A stretch of DNA of 64,000 bases from NCBI RefSeq assembly GCF_031202265.1, contig NZ_CP100604.1, positions 620,001-684,000 on the forward strand, read 5' to 3'. The stretch's first letter is position 1. Each line of letters opens with the position of its first letter. Both the position numbers and the translations under genes were made by a program. The notes below the pieces were generated by a model. That model saw only the letters and a program-made list of their open reading frames with translations. It was not told the origin of the DNA and searched no databases. The DNA is from Bradyrhizobium sp. Ash2021 (GTDB lineage: Bacteria; Pseudomonadota; Alphaproteobacteria; Rhizobiales; Xanthobacteraceae). Below, in pieces: positions 25,769-33,953 of this stretch.

Positions 25769-28189
25769 TTATGTGTCCGCAGTTGTGCCACCCCCCGCAC
25801 TCCCCCCACACCCCCCTAGCGGTGCGGGGGACCCGCAGGGCTGGTCCCGCACCGGACAAACCGCAGTGCCCGCAGATACAACTGCGGTAGTTTGCGGGGA
25901 CTGTGGGGCTTCAGCAGCTTGCTGGACGAATATTCGGCCAAGGGCGGTAAGAACGAGCCCATTGGGTTCGTAGGGCCCCTTTCCGGGCCGGTGGATTTTG
26001 ACTGGCTTAACCTCAAGCAATCCCGCGTCGATCAGGTGGTCTAGGATAGCCTTCCCGTCTTGTTCGGAGGCCATGCCGCTGCGGTGCGGGGCGATCGCCC
26101 TGGCAATCACCGGCGCGGCCTTGCGGGTCTTGGCTTGGCTCGCGTTGCTGAGCGGTGGGCTTGCACGGTCGATGGCTTCCAGCGCCGATTTAATTAGTCC
26201 GTCGGGGTAGGCTGGGCCGGAGGTGCCAGGGGTGAATGTTTCCACCACAGCCACCTTGTCGCCGTTCGGGTACGTCGGCGGCTGCTGGTTTTGAATTTCA
26301 ACACTTGTAGTTCGATACCACCTGTCGTCTGTGTTCGGTGGGCTGAAATTTTGCTTTGTGCCTATAACTCGAAACACCGATTTGGCTTCCCAGGGCGGCA
26401 GTCCAAGCCGACCAGCGTCCTTTTCCGCCAACGGCTCAATACCGAGGGCAATTCGACACAAATTTACGAAGGACGCAGCGCCCATGGCGCTCTCCGCTGA
26501 TTTTGGATCGCGCCCCTTCGCCGCGTGATGGGCAACCATGATCGCCATGCGTCGTCTGGCCGCTAGAGCGGCCAGCTGCCCCATTAACAGGGCCGCGGCA
26601 GAGTTGTCGTTCGCGTCGACGCCGCCCATGAAGTTGATCAACGGGTCAATGATAAGGACGTCCGGCTTGAAGTGATCTAGCTCGGCGTTCAAAGCGCTCC
26701 AGCCCGGGTCATCAAGGATCGGCGCCGGCCCTACCGAGCGCAGAAGTGGTAGGCCCCATTTCTCTCCCCCGATGACCTGGTATGAAGCTACGTCAGCGTC
26801 ACTAAGGCCATGGTGCTGCATGGCGGCCCGGAGGCGGAGTGCGATCTCGTTGGTCGGGTCCTCAGCGCTTATGTACAAGACGCTCAGAGGGCCACCAAAG
26901 ACGTGAGCGCCTAGCAGAGGGCGGCCCGATGCGCATGCCAAACCACACGTTAGCAGCCAAGTGCTCTTTGCCTTGCCTCCAGGCGCAACCAACATGGAGA
27001 CTGCGCTGCGCATTAGATCATTTCCGTGCAGCCATTGCCGCTTCGGTGGAACGAGAGGAAGACTGGCTACGGGAACCGCCCGCGGCGAATTTGGCACTGC
27101 TGCGATGGAAGGTGCGATCTCGGCGGCGGACCAGCCCTGCCATCCGTGCTTGTGGGCAAGGTAGTACACAGTGGCTATAGTGATTGGATTGTCATCATTG
27201 AATGCCTCGCTTACGTATCGGTCCCAACGCTTTCGGTTGTCCGATAAGTCGTACCCTGGCGCTTGGCTGGAGGCTGTGTCTAAAATCTGCCAAAGCTGCT
27301 CGGCCTGCGTCTTGTGGATGGCAGCCTCGTGAGCCAGTGCACGGGCCACCTCGAGCCAACCTTGCTCATCGGCAATCGCCGCAGCAGGAATTGCCGCCAC
27401 GGCAGAGCGGATTTCTTCGACGTCGGTGTAGAGACCGTCCGACAGGCTCGTCACTGTCAAATGTCCGAACAGCTTTTGGAGACGCTGACGAGCTGCGTCG
27501 GTGAAGTTTGCGGCATTGCACCAGCGTCCGCTTGGTGTCGGCACCGCGGCCGGCGACGACGCCGACGTCATGACCGGGGACAGCTCCAATTTGCTGGCCA
27601 ATTCAGACAGCTTCCAACGGTGGGCGGACGTGCCTAGCTTTTCGAGCTGTACCAGCCGCGGCTCAATTGGATTTTTAAGGTGTAGCGTGCCAGGAAGCCG
27701 CATCACGCGCGGAAGGTCCTTGATCGCCCGATCGGTTCCCAACTTGTCGAGCAGCATTTCCTGCCATTCACGAAACTGGTCGCGAGGGACTTCGGTAAGA
27801 AAATAATAGTGAGCACCTCTGCCGGTCTTCACGACCATGCTTGGGGTGATGTCGCACGCTGCAAAAATCTGGCCGCAACGCTCAACCTGCTCATCGCTAT
27901 CTGCGTCGACATACAGAGCTCGTACCCGAATGATATTCTTGGTACTTCGACCTCGAAAATCAGTCTCGTTGATTGTTACGAAGATGCCGGCCCGCCGCTC
28001 TGGCGTGTTGAGCGTCTCGACCCTCGGCCACACCTCATCAAGGGTGCCGTGGAAAATCTCGGCGTAGCCGTCATCGCCGTCGCCGAAAAACTGGAACGTA
28101 AATCTAGTTGCGCAAGGATCCAGACAGGCCAGGAATTCTCTCGCCATGTCCTTATCGAGCGCGGGCGTGGTTAGTGTGAGCTCGCTCAT
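25769..28189 (-). CDS. Primase-helicase replication protein (AEP primase plus RepA-like ATPase)
   Basis: An 806-residue multidomain replication protein. Residues about 25-210 form an archaeo-eukaryotic-type primase (RepB-primase class): TFQFFGDGDDGYAEIFHG, GIFVTINETDFRGR, RALYVDADSDEQ, VVKTGRGAHYYFL, LPRVMRLPGTLHLK. A PriCT-like module follows (WLEVARALAHEAAIHKTQAE, QAPGYDLSDNRKRWDRYVSE). The C-terminal half is an AAA/RecA-fold helicase with Walker A APGGKAKSTW, Walker B DVLIIDPLINFMGG and AIMVAHHAAKG. The last 40 residues are Gly/Pro/Cys-rich. The start at 28187-28189 is supported by the G-rich segment upstream but is not certain. It should drive autonomous replication of the element after excision. 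Confidence 0.85.
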   Translation of the reverse strand: MSELTLTTPALDKDMAREFLACLDPCATRFTFQFFGDGDDGYAEIFHGTLDEVWPRVETLNTPERRAGIFVTINETDFRGRSTKNIIRVRALYVDADSDEQVERCGQIFAACDITPSMVVKTGRGAHYYFLTEVPRDQFREWQEMLLDKLGTDRAIKDLPRVMRLPGTLHLKNPIEPRLVQLEKLGTSAHRWKLSELASKLELSPVMTSASSPAAVPTPSGRWCNAANFTDAARQRLQKLFGHLTVTSLSDGLYTDVEEIRSAVAAIPAAAIADEQGWLEVARALAHEAAIHKTQAEQLWQILDTASSQAPGYDLSDNRKRWDRYVSEAFNDDNPITIATVYYLAHKHGWQGWSAAEIAPSIAAVPNSPRAVPVASLPLVPPKRQWLHGNDLMRSAVSMLVAPGGKAKSTWLLTCGLACASGRPLLGAHVFGGPLSVLYISAEDPTNEIALRLRAAMQHHGLSDADVASYQVIGGEKWGLPLLRSVGPAPILDDPGWSALNAELDHFKPDVLIIDPLINFMGGVDANDNSAAALLMGQLAALAARRRMAIMVAHHAAKGRDPKSAESAMGAASFVNLCRIALGIEPLAEKDAGRLGLPPWEAKSVFRVIGTKQNFSPPNTDDRWYRTTSVEIQNQQPPTYPNGDKVAVVETFTPGTSGPAYPDGLIKSALEAIDRASPPLSNASQAKTRKAAPVIARAIAPHRSGMASEQDGKAILDHLIDAGLLEVKPVKIHRPGKGPYEPNGLVLTALGRIFVQQAAEAPQSPQTTAVVSAGTAVCPVRDQPCGSPAPLGGCGGSAGGGTTADT

Positions 28190-28217
28190 TGTTGCCGGCC
28201 CCCCCTCCGTAATCGCT

Positions 28218-28970
28218 TCAACCTTCCACATCCGCTTCTTTGCGGTCCGTCTGCTTCGGCTTTGTTCCTTCGGCACGTTGTTCGGACGGAATTGTGCCGT
28301 CGCTTGCAGGCGGGATTGGCCAGGACGCACGGGACTTCTTCAGGTCCGCAATCTCAGTCAGGAGCTTCCCCAATTGGTCAAGAATGCTCGCCTGCACATA
28401 AGTTTTGGCGAAGCGGTCGGGCGGCTTCTTGTTAGTTATGCGATCGAGTTCCAGCACGAGCCTGGTGAAATTGAATTCCGTATCATCCCGCGGGTTGACC
28501 CTGCTACGCGGCTTTGCGAGCTCTGGTACGCTGCTGGCGGCGCTTATCTGGGGTTCAGCTTCGTTCGCAACCAACTCCTCCATTGCCTTCTCGATGATCT
28601 CTTTAGCTTCATCACTTCCGAGACGTTTTTCCTTCGCGGCTTTGATGACTGCTTCCGTAGCCTCGCGCCGGCAGCGCCCTTCGCCCCAGTAGCTATCCTC
28701 TGAGAGAAGGTAGAGCGCCGAAGGGCTGAGGTTCAAATCCGAACCGAGTTCGTTTTTGGCTGCGAAGTCGGCGGCCTTGATGTACTTCTGGGCGCTCCGA
28801 TCCGACATGGAGAACTCGACCTTCAACCACGACAACCATACACCGTGTTTCACATGCGTCTTGGCCTCGGCGAGCAAAGCTCCGATAGTGAGGATGTTGC
28901 CGGTCTCGCGTTTAATGGCGACGCGTAATTCGTCAGTGACGTCGGCTAGCGTGCGATTGGGCAGCGTCAT
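28218..28970 (-). CDS. DUF3102-domain protein
   Basis: A 250-residue protein with an N-terminal DUF3102 segment: AIKRETGNILTIGALLAEAK, THVKHGVWLSWLKVEFSMSD and RSAQKYIKAADFAA. This is a helical module seen in plasmid and island proteins that resemble a ParB/KfrA-type DNA-binding fold. The central part is Ala/Glu-rich and likely coiled coil, and the tail is basic and disordered (AEGTKPKQTDRKEADVEG). The ATG at 28968-28970 overlaps the upstream regulator's stop (ATGA). It is likely a replication or partition accessory protein of the element. Confidence 0.8.
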   Translation of the reverse strand: MTLPNRTLADVTDELRVAIKRETGNILTIGALLAEAKTHVKHGVWLSWLKVEFSMSDRSAQKYIKAADFAAKNELGSDLNLSPSALYLLSEDSYWGEGRCRREATEAVIKAAKEKRLGSDEAKEIIEKAMEELVANEAEPQISAASSVPELAKPRSRVNPRDDTEFNFTRLVLELDRITNKKPPDRFAKTYVQASILDQLGKLLTEIADLKKSRASWPIPPASDGTIPSEQRAEGTKPKQTDRKEADVEG

Positions 28971-29185
28971 GACACGGCTCCTCGCTCTCGTCTGGCAGGC
29001 TGCGCCGTGATCGACGGAAGCGACTGCACCCACCGCCGCAGATCGTCGTCGAGTACTAGCGTGCGCCGTCCACGTTTGACTGCGCGCAGAGCGCCAGACC
29101 GAATAGCTTCATAGATTGCTGTACGCCCCGCGCATGCGATCAAGCATGCTTCGGGAACACTGTAGGCAAGTGGGGAATGGTTCAT
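28967..29185 (-). CDS. AlpA/excisionase-like helix-turn-helix protein
   Basis: A 72-residue MerR/AlpA-type winged helix: LAYSVPEACLIACAGRTAIY, then EAIRSGALRAVKRGRRTLVL and DDDLRRWVQSLPSI. The 'G-R-T-x-I-Y-E-A-I-x-x-G-x-L-x-A-x-K-x-G-R-R-T-L-V-L' motif is typical of excisionase-type DNA-binding proteins, which regulate P4-like elements and direct integrase to excise. A strong ribosome site (GGAGG, 6-base spacing) precedes the ATG. A 15-base palindrome lies just upstream (29205-29219). First gene of the replication module. Confidence 0.85.
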   Translation of the reverse strand: MNHSPLAYSVPEACLIACAGRTAIYEAIRSGALRAVKRGRRTLVLDDDLRRWVQSLPSITAQPARRERGAVS

Positions 29186-29204
29186 CGTCGACCTCCGTGG
29201 CTGG

Positions 29205-29219
29205 CCGGGATCATCCCGG
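29205..29219. promoter_or_regulatory. Palindrome upstream of the AlpA-like gene
   Basis: CCGGGATCATCCCGG is a perfect 7-base inverted repeat around one base, located 20-34 bases before the AlpA-like start codon. Its position suits an autoregulatory operator. A short transcription-termination hairpin for the upstream genes is possible, though no T-run follows. Confidence 0.45.
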
Positions 29220-29308
29220 AGAACACGCGAGGGAATGTACGGATCGAGAGTTGCGCAATTATTCGGACCAAATATCCGGCTAATTCTGATCCACCACGAC
29301 GATCGTCA

Positions 29309-30091
29309 TTAGTTGTCGAGGTCGGCGTTGATTTTATCGCGCCGCGTTTTCAGCCGTTGAAGAGTAAAGACGGGCAAAGGTTTCGGCACAAAATCGGGGG
29401 GTAAATGGGGCACCAACAGACGGATGGCGTCGACAAAGGTGCCAAATCGACCGTTCTTCTCGAGTGTCAACTTCCCGCCGACAGTCGTTGTGGAATTGTA
29501 CAGATCAAAAGCGAAATCTTGAAATATTATGTCCTTCACTCCACCGGGTTTCTTGCCCCGCTTGCGTGGCTGTGACTTCTGATGGAGAAGTCGTGGCTGA
29601 GGCTTGCACGCTACGAGGCTGAACAGGGAAGCAAATTGGTATGCTGTTTCTCGCAAGCCGGCCAGCCCTCCGCTGGATATGCTGCCAAAGATGAACTGCC
29701 CCTCACCGTTCAAAACGCTCTCTATTAGCTGACGTTCCTTAGGAGTCAGCTCGTCGAGTGCGTAATGGACGTCCAGAGCAGCACGCAGCAGCGTTGCGCC
29801 TCTCTTATTTGCCAGTCCCCCGTTAGCCAATCCATTCCGATCGTGCGCAGTCTGCACGTCCATACAGACACTATCGAAAAAGAACTGGTACTGTTCTGCC
29901 GGCACGTGAGCCATCTTAGCCAGCCGTCGAAGTACTGCATCCGGAACTGGCAATGCCTTTGTCGAAGGCGCTTTCTTCTTCGACATGCGACCAGTCAACC
30001 GTAGCTTAACGCTTGCTGCGAAGCCGACGCTGGTGGGAAGCGCAGGCATCGACCGCCATGCATGGATGGAACATTCTTCAATTGTTTTCAT
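29309..30091 (-). CDS. Hypothetical protein coupled to the integrase
   Basis: A 260-residue soluble protein with no recognised domain. Features seen: VPDAVLRRLAKMAHVPAEQY, FFFDSVCMDVQTAHD, LDVHYALDELTPKERQLIES, a basic linker QKSQPRKRGKKPGGVKDIIF and LTLEKNGRFGTFVDAIRLLV. The ATG at 30089-30091 overlaps the integrase stop (ATGA). The opening 35 residues look less protein-like, so an internal Met (MSKKKAPSTKALPV) may be the true start. The fold cannot be assigned; the position suggests a recombination or regulation accessory role. Confidence 0.6.
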   Translation of the reverse strand: MKTIEECSIHAWRSMPALPTSVGFAASVKLRLTGRMSKKKAPSTKALPVPDAVLRRLAKMAHVPAEQYQFFFDSVCMDVQTAHDRNGLANGGLANKRGATLLRAALDVHYALDELTPKERQLIESVLNGEGQFIFGSISSGGLAGLRETAYQFASLFSLVACKPQPRLLHQKSQPRKRGKKPGGVKDIIFQDFAFDLYNSTTTVGGKLTLEKNGRFGTFVDAIRLLVPHLPPDFVPKPLPVFTLQRLKTRRDKINADLDN

Positions 30092-31275
30092 TGCTTCCGT
30101 CGGAACAGAATGATCCTATCGGTTTTTGAAGGCGAGCAATAGTCAGCCCAAGCATCCATTAGCTTCCGACGCTTCTCTAGGGCGTCACTTCGACGGTAAG
30201 CCTGCTCCGCCTTGTCCCCGATGACGTGAGCCAGCGCCGTCTCGGTGACCTCACGTGGGAAGCTAGATACGTTTCCCGCCCAATCGCGGAAGCTGGAGCG
30301 GAAGCCGTGGACGGTGGCGTTCTCAATCTTCATCCGCCGCAATATCATTTCCATCGCCATGTTTGATAGCGGCTTGCTGCGATTCTGCCCGGGAAACACA
30401 AAATCCCCCGTTTTGACCTTGGCCAATTGCTTGAGGATCGAAACGGCGCGGGGGGACAAAGGCACACGATGCTCGCGACCGGCTTTCATCCGATTGGCAG
30501 GCACCGTCCAGATTTTCTTGTCCAGATCGATTTCCGGCCACCGCGCACCCAATACCTCGCCGGATCGTGCCGCCGTCAGAATGCAAAACTCCAGGGCGAG
30601 TGCAGCAGTGGCTTCCCGCTCCCGCAATTGGCCAACGAAGGCTGCAACATCCTCATATGGCATTGCGGCGTGATGACCGCGCGCCAGCTTGGAAGGCTTT
30701 GGTAGTAGATGGTCGAGATGGCCCCGCCACCGAGCCGGGTTCTCGCCGGCCCGGAAGCCCTTGGCCTTCGCAGCGTCCAGAACCTTTTCAATCCGCCCGC
30801 GAAGCCGAGAAGCCGTTTCGGCCTTTTCTGTCCAGATCGGCTTGAGGACCGCCAGCACATCATCGGTCGCGATGCTGTCCACTGGCTTGGCGCGCAAGGG
30901 CGCGGCATAAGTCTCCAGCGTCGTTTTCCATTGGGCTTTATGCTTCTCGTTTCGGAAACCAGCAGATAAAGATTCGCGAACGCTATCCGCGATTGCCCCG
31001 AAAGTCGGAATGCCACCGTCCCGCTTGCGGTCATCAATGGGATTGATGCCTTTAGCCACTTTCCGACGGGCGGCGGCGGCCCGATCGCGCGCATCTGCAA
31101 GGTCCACGGCCGTCGCGCTGCCAAGGCCCATCTCCTTGGCTTTGCCGCGCCATGTGAAGCGCAGGACCCATTTGCGGGAGCTGGTGGGCGAGACAATCAA
31201 ATAGAGGTTGCCGCCGTCGCTGTATTTGCCCGGCTTTGCAGTTTGAACCTTGCGCGCCGTGAGATTGCCAGCCAT
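30088..31275 (-). CDS. P4-type tyrosine integrase
   Basis: A 395-residue tyrosine recombinase with the N-terminal DUF4102 arm-binding domain (NLTARKVQTAKPGKYSDGGN, LYLIVSPTSSRKWVLRF, GLGSATAVDLADARD), a SAM-like core domain (KAQWKTTLETYAAPLRAKPV) and the catalytic domain. Catalytic residues visible: Arg in ILTAARSGEVLGARW, H-x-x-R in VHGFRSSFRDWAG, His in LAHVIGDKAEQAYRRSDA, where AEQAYRRSD carries the Tyr nucleophile. It is complete and should be active. Its 5' end faces the presumed attachment site at about 31441-31453. Confidence 0.9.
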   Translation of the reverse strand: MAGNLTARKVQTAKPGKYSDGGNLYLIVSPTSSRKWVLRFTWRGKAKEMGLGSATAVDLADARDRAAAARRKVAKGINPIDDRKRDGGIPTFGAIADSVRESLSAGFRNEKHKAQWKTTLETYAAPLRAKPVDSIATDDVLAVLKPIWTEKAETASRLRGRIEKVLDAAKAKGFRAGENPARWRGHLDHLLPKPSKLARGHHAAMPYEDVAAFVGQLREREATAALALEFCILTAARSGEVLGARWPEIDLDKKIWTVPANRMKAGREHRVPLSPRAVSILKQLAKVKTGDFVFPGQNRSKPLSNMAMEMILRRMKIENATVHGFRSSFRDWAGNVSSFPREVTETALAHVIGDKAEQAYRRSDALEKRRKLMDAWADYCSPSKTDRIILFRRKQ

Positions 31276-31440
31276 TGCCTCGCTCCGTTAGTCCCCAAAC
31301 CGGTCCCCAAAAATAGCACGGCTCGGGACGAATTGAAACGGACGATGGCGAGCGGTAGTGAAAGAAAGTCCTATATTCACTCGGCTATTCTAATCAGCGG
31401 CGACTGTCGGCGAACGTCCAGAAGCAATAGTTAGTCGGAC

Positions 31441-31453
31441 ACTCTCTCCGCCA
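31441..31453 (+). other. Possible attachment site: tRNA-Ser 3'-end match
   Basis: ACTCTCTCCGCCA, 166 bases from the integrase start, equals the typical last 13 bases of alphaproteobacterial tRNA-Ser genes, including CCA. P4-type integrases usually recombine into tRNA 3' ends, and the integrase 5' end faces this spot. No complete tRNA is here, so this may be the distal att copy. The match is from memory of the family. Confidence 0.4.
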
Positions 31454-32009
31454 GCTCCCATTGATTCTAATAATATTTTTGACTTAGGATTAGCCCTCAA
31501 ATGCGTGCCATCTTCTTTGTTTTTTATCTTCACGCCATGAGATACAGCGCGCAGATCAATTGATACAGGTCGATCCGATGCGCGTCGTAAAATAGGATAT
31601 CAGGGCGAGCAAAACGGACTCTCTGAGGAGACGCCACGGTGGTTTGTGCTTAGTTTGTTGGCGGACCGGCTAGGTCATTGACACGCGCGGCGTCAGCTGG
31701 CTGCAGAGCCGGAATATTCGGGTCGGGGGCTCGAGTCGCTCCCCCGCTACGCTTTCCCACAATTTCCTACGCTGGCTTACGATCTCCGACGATTTGGTAC
31801 TCCCGGTCTTAACGGTCTGCGCAATCCCCGCGTATTGCGCTTGGCTGCGGCCAGATCTGACGATCGACAGCTTTTGGCGCGCAAAGCGGATGTCCGGCGC
31901 GAGTTGTAAATCGCAGATGGGCCAGAAGCCGGCCTCCAACGGCGATCGACGTGTCAAGGCGAGCGGTCAAGCGGGATTGCGGCGCCATCAGTCGCACGCA
32001 GGTATTTTG
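31454..32009. other. Non-coding stretch outside the element
   Basis: About 550 bases of mixed composition with no supportable gene and nothing recognisable. Confidence 0.3.
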
Positions 32010-32302
32010 TCAAATTCCGTCCAGAATAACCAGGCTGCCGCTCGTGCTATTGAGTCTAAGACCAATTATCTTTTGGTAGGCGGGCGATTCATACCAGCAT
32101 TCTGCGGATTCTCGTGACGGGAATTCAACGATCACGGTGCCGGGATGCTCCCACTGACCTTCGAGCACTGTCGCCTTACCACCAGCAGCGAGAAACTGAC
32201 CTCCAAACGGTTTGGCCGTGTCCCCTACCCTACTTGCTTTCGATACTCTGTAAACATCGCTTCATCGTGAACCGTCAACGTTACTATCAGGTAGGCTTTC
32301 AA
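32010..32302 (-). pseudogene. DUF1330 protein disrupted by a 5-bp tandem duplication
   Basis: A strong ribosome site AGGAGGAG and TTG start (32300-32302) open KAYLIVTLTVHDEAMFTEYR, then KQVG and a TAG stop. The correct family continuation (DTAKPFGGQFLAAGGKATVL, EGQWEHPGTVIVEFPSRESA, ECWYESPAYQKIIGLRLNST) is two frames away. The break is a direct repeat: TAGGG occurs twice in tandem (plus-strand CCCTA at 32223-32227 and 32228-32232). Removing one copy gives a 95-codon frame, the usual DUF1330 length. Downstream partner of the SRPBCC and NmrA genes on the same strand. Confidence 0.8.
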
Positions 32303-32344
32303 CTGAGACTCCTCCTAATACTCAACTAGTTGCCAAGCAAACGC

Positions 32345-32845
32345 TCAACGTGCGACGCGCATACTCGCCGCATAAGTGACCGCGCTCTGCGTATGTTGCC
32401 CCGCGGCGTTCCGCGCTTCGATAGCCTTGACCGAGTTTTCGAAGGCCCTCTCCAGCACGCGCCTTCCGATTGTTCCGAGCACGAAACCCAGCATTCGTCC
32501 CTTCAAGTTCTTGCCCTCCCGAATGACGACTACGTCAATATCGGTCGTGCCATTTGGCTGACGTGTGAAGGTGTAGGTGTGGCTCGACGCCCCGCCCCAG
32601 ACATTGGAGTCGGTCGTCGTTAGGACGACGCGGTTGAGATCAGACCAATCGTAGTGCAGGCGTTCCCAAATCCCGCCAGAGCCCTCCGTGACGTCGGCTC
32701 CCGTGTGACTCCTGCGATGCACCTTGAGGTACTCGTCGGCGCTATTGCCAAAAAGTTTCGAACGTCCTGGTCCGAAATCGGTGAGCCCTTGGACGTATTG
32801 CTCGGGCGTCAATGTGCTTCTCTGATGGAGGTGAATTGTAGACAT
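32345..32845 (-). CDS. SRPBCC/polyketide-cyclase fold protein
   Basis: A 166-residue protein with the START/SRPBCC layout: QRSTLTPEQYVQGLTDFGPG, GIWERLHYDWSDLNRVVLTT, SHTYTFTRQPNGTTDIDVVV, and a long C-terminal helix (GRRVLERAFENSVKAIEARN). Such proteins bind hydrophobic ligands in a helix-grip cavity; the ligand is not predictable here. AGGAG 8 bases before the ATG supports the start. It lies 75 bases after the NmrA-like gene and before the broken DUF1330 gene, so it is probably under the same TetR-controlled promoter. Confidence 0.8.
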   Translation of the reverse strand: MSTIHLHQRSTLTPEQYVQGLTDFGPGRSKLFGNSADEYLKVHRRSHTGADVTEGSGGIWERLHYDWSDLNRVVLTTTDSNVWGGASSHTYTFTRQPNGTTDIDVVVIREGKNLKGRMLGFVLGTIGRRVLERAFENSVKAIEARNAAGQHTQSAVTYAASMRVAR

Positions 32846-32920
32846 GTGTTGCTCCTTGTTGACAGCTTTCTGATGCCCCTCGCGGCGACTTGAAGAACCA
32901 AAGAAAGCGCTCGGCTCGTG

Positions 32921-33874
32921 CTAAGGGTTGGGGACAAGAGGTTCGGGAGCCTTGCGCGCTACCAGCGCAGCCCCCGCCCGCTGCGGGGTTGAGTTCCGAA
33001 AGATCTCGATATTTTCGGCAAGCCATTGCGGCAGCGTTCTTGGAGACTTGCCGGTCAATGCCTCGACAGTCGACGTGGTCTCTCCAAGAGCGGATTCGCG
33101 GAACATCTGGTCCAACCCGACCAACAAATCGGCGACTAGTGGCGGGAGGCCGTCAGCTAACAGCGCGGCTCGCTGTTCCTCGGTCGATCGATGGTTGTAG
33201 ATGACCGGGTGGCCAAGCAGGCTCGACAGTTGCTCAGCAACCTGCAGCATGGTCCAAGCCCGTGGCCCAGTCAGATGATAGGCGCGCTGCGACTCCGGGC
33301 TGAATTCCTCGAGCAACGCCACGCGCGCTACGTCGGCAATGTCGCGCGTATCGATAAAGTTCACGCGCCCCTCGCCAGCCGCGCCCGCCCAGGAGCCGGC
33401 GGCGATTTGGCCTGCCGAACGTTTGAGGATGTCGACGTATGCCGAGGGCCGCAAGACGGTCGACGCCACCGGCTGCTGAGCCAAATGTGCCTCGATCTGC
33501 ATATGCCAGGCAAAGGGATTGAGGCGAGATGCCGGCCCCAAGGCGGAGAGTTTGACAATATGGCGGACGCCGGCAGCGACGGCGGCGTCGATCAACGCGA
33601 TCTCGTTGGCCACTTGCTGTGGCGACGTGCCATGCGAAACGAACAGCCGATCGGCACCACGAAGTGCCTCCTGAAGCGAATGCGGCTGATCGAAATCGAT
33701 CGCGGCGATGCTGATACTTGCGGGCAGTTGAGCCGCGTCAGGCCGCCGGGTCAGCACGACGATATCGACCGGATCGGGAGCAAGGAGGCCGGTCAGCGCC
33801 GAGCCGACGCGCCCCGTTGCACCCGCTATGGCGAGGCGCGGCTTGCGCGGTGTCGATTGGATTTTCCTGGACAT
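32921..33874 (-). CDS. NmrA-like/SDR NAD(P)-binding protein
   Basis: A 317-residue atypical short-chain dehydrogenase. N-terminal nucleotide motif LAIAGATGRVGSALTGLL (G-x-x-G-x-x-G), then IVVLTRRPDAAQLPA, LQEALRGADRLFVSHGTS, and GVRHIVKLSALGPASRLNPF, where the usual Tyr-x3-Lys is absent. VASTVLRPSAYVDIL and FIDTRDIADVARVALLEEF complete the NmrA pattern. The ATG at 33872-33874 was selected because the family begins there. It faces the TetR gene across an operator region and is likely repressed by it. Similar to the gene at 35680, which sits in a parallel arrangement. Confidence 0.8.
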   Translation of the reverse strand: MSRKIQSTPRKPRLAIAGATGRVGSALTGLLAPDPVDIVVLTRRPDAAQLPASISIAAIDFDQPHSLQEALRGADRLFVSHGTSPQQVANEIALIDAAVAAGVRHIVKLSALGPASRLNPFAWHMQIEAHLAQQPVASTVLRPSAYVDILKRSAGQIAAGSWAGAAGEGRVNFIDTRDIADVARVALLEEFSPESQRAYHLTGPRAWTMLQVAEQLSSLLGHPVIYNHRSTEEQRAALLADGLPPLVADLLVGLDQMFRESALGETTSTVEALTGKSPRTLPQWLAENIEIFRNSTPQRAGAALVARKAPEPLVPNP

Positions 33875-33895
33875 GTCAAAGCTACCCTTGTATCT

Positions 33896-33934
33896 TGGAA
33901 CGATCAGTCCAACATATGTGGAATGATCGTTCCA
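33896..33934. promoter_or_regulatory. Twin TetR operators in the divergent promoter
   Basis: Two 16-base near-palindromes centred on GATC lie 23 bases apart: TGGAACGATCAGTCCA (33896-33911) and TGGAATGATCGTTCCA (33919-33934). Their outer halves also form an 11-base perfect inverted repeat (TTGGAACGATC / GATCGTTCCAA). The layout suits cooperative binding by the adjacent TetR protein, controlling both divergent genes. Confidence 0.7.
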
Positions 33935-33953
33935 AGATGTCAAGGAGGTGTTT

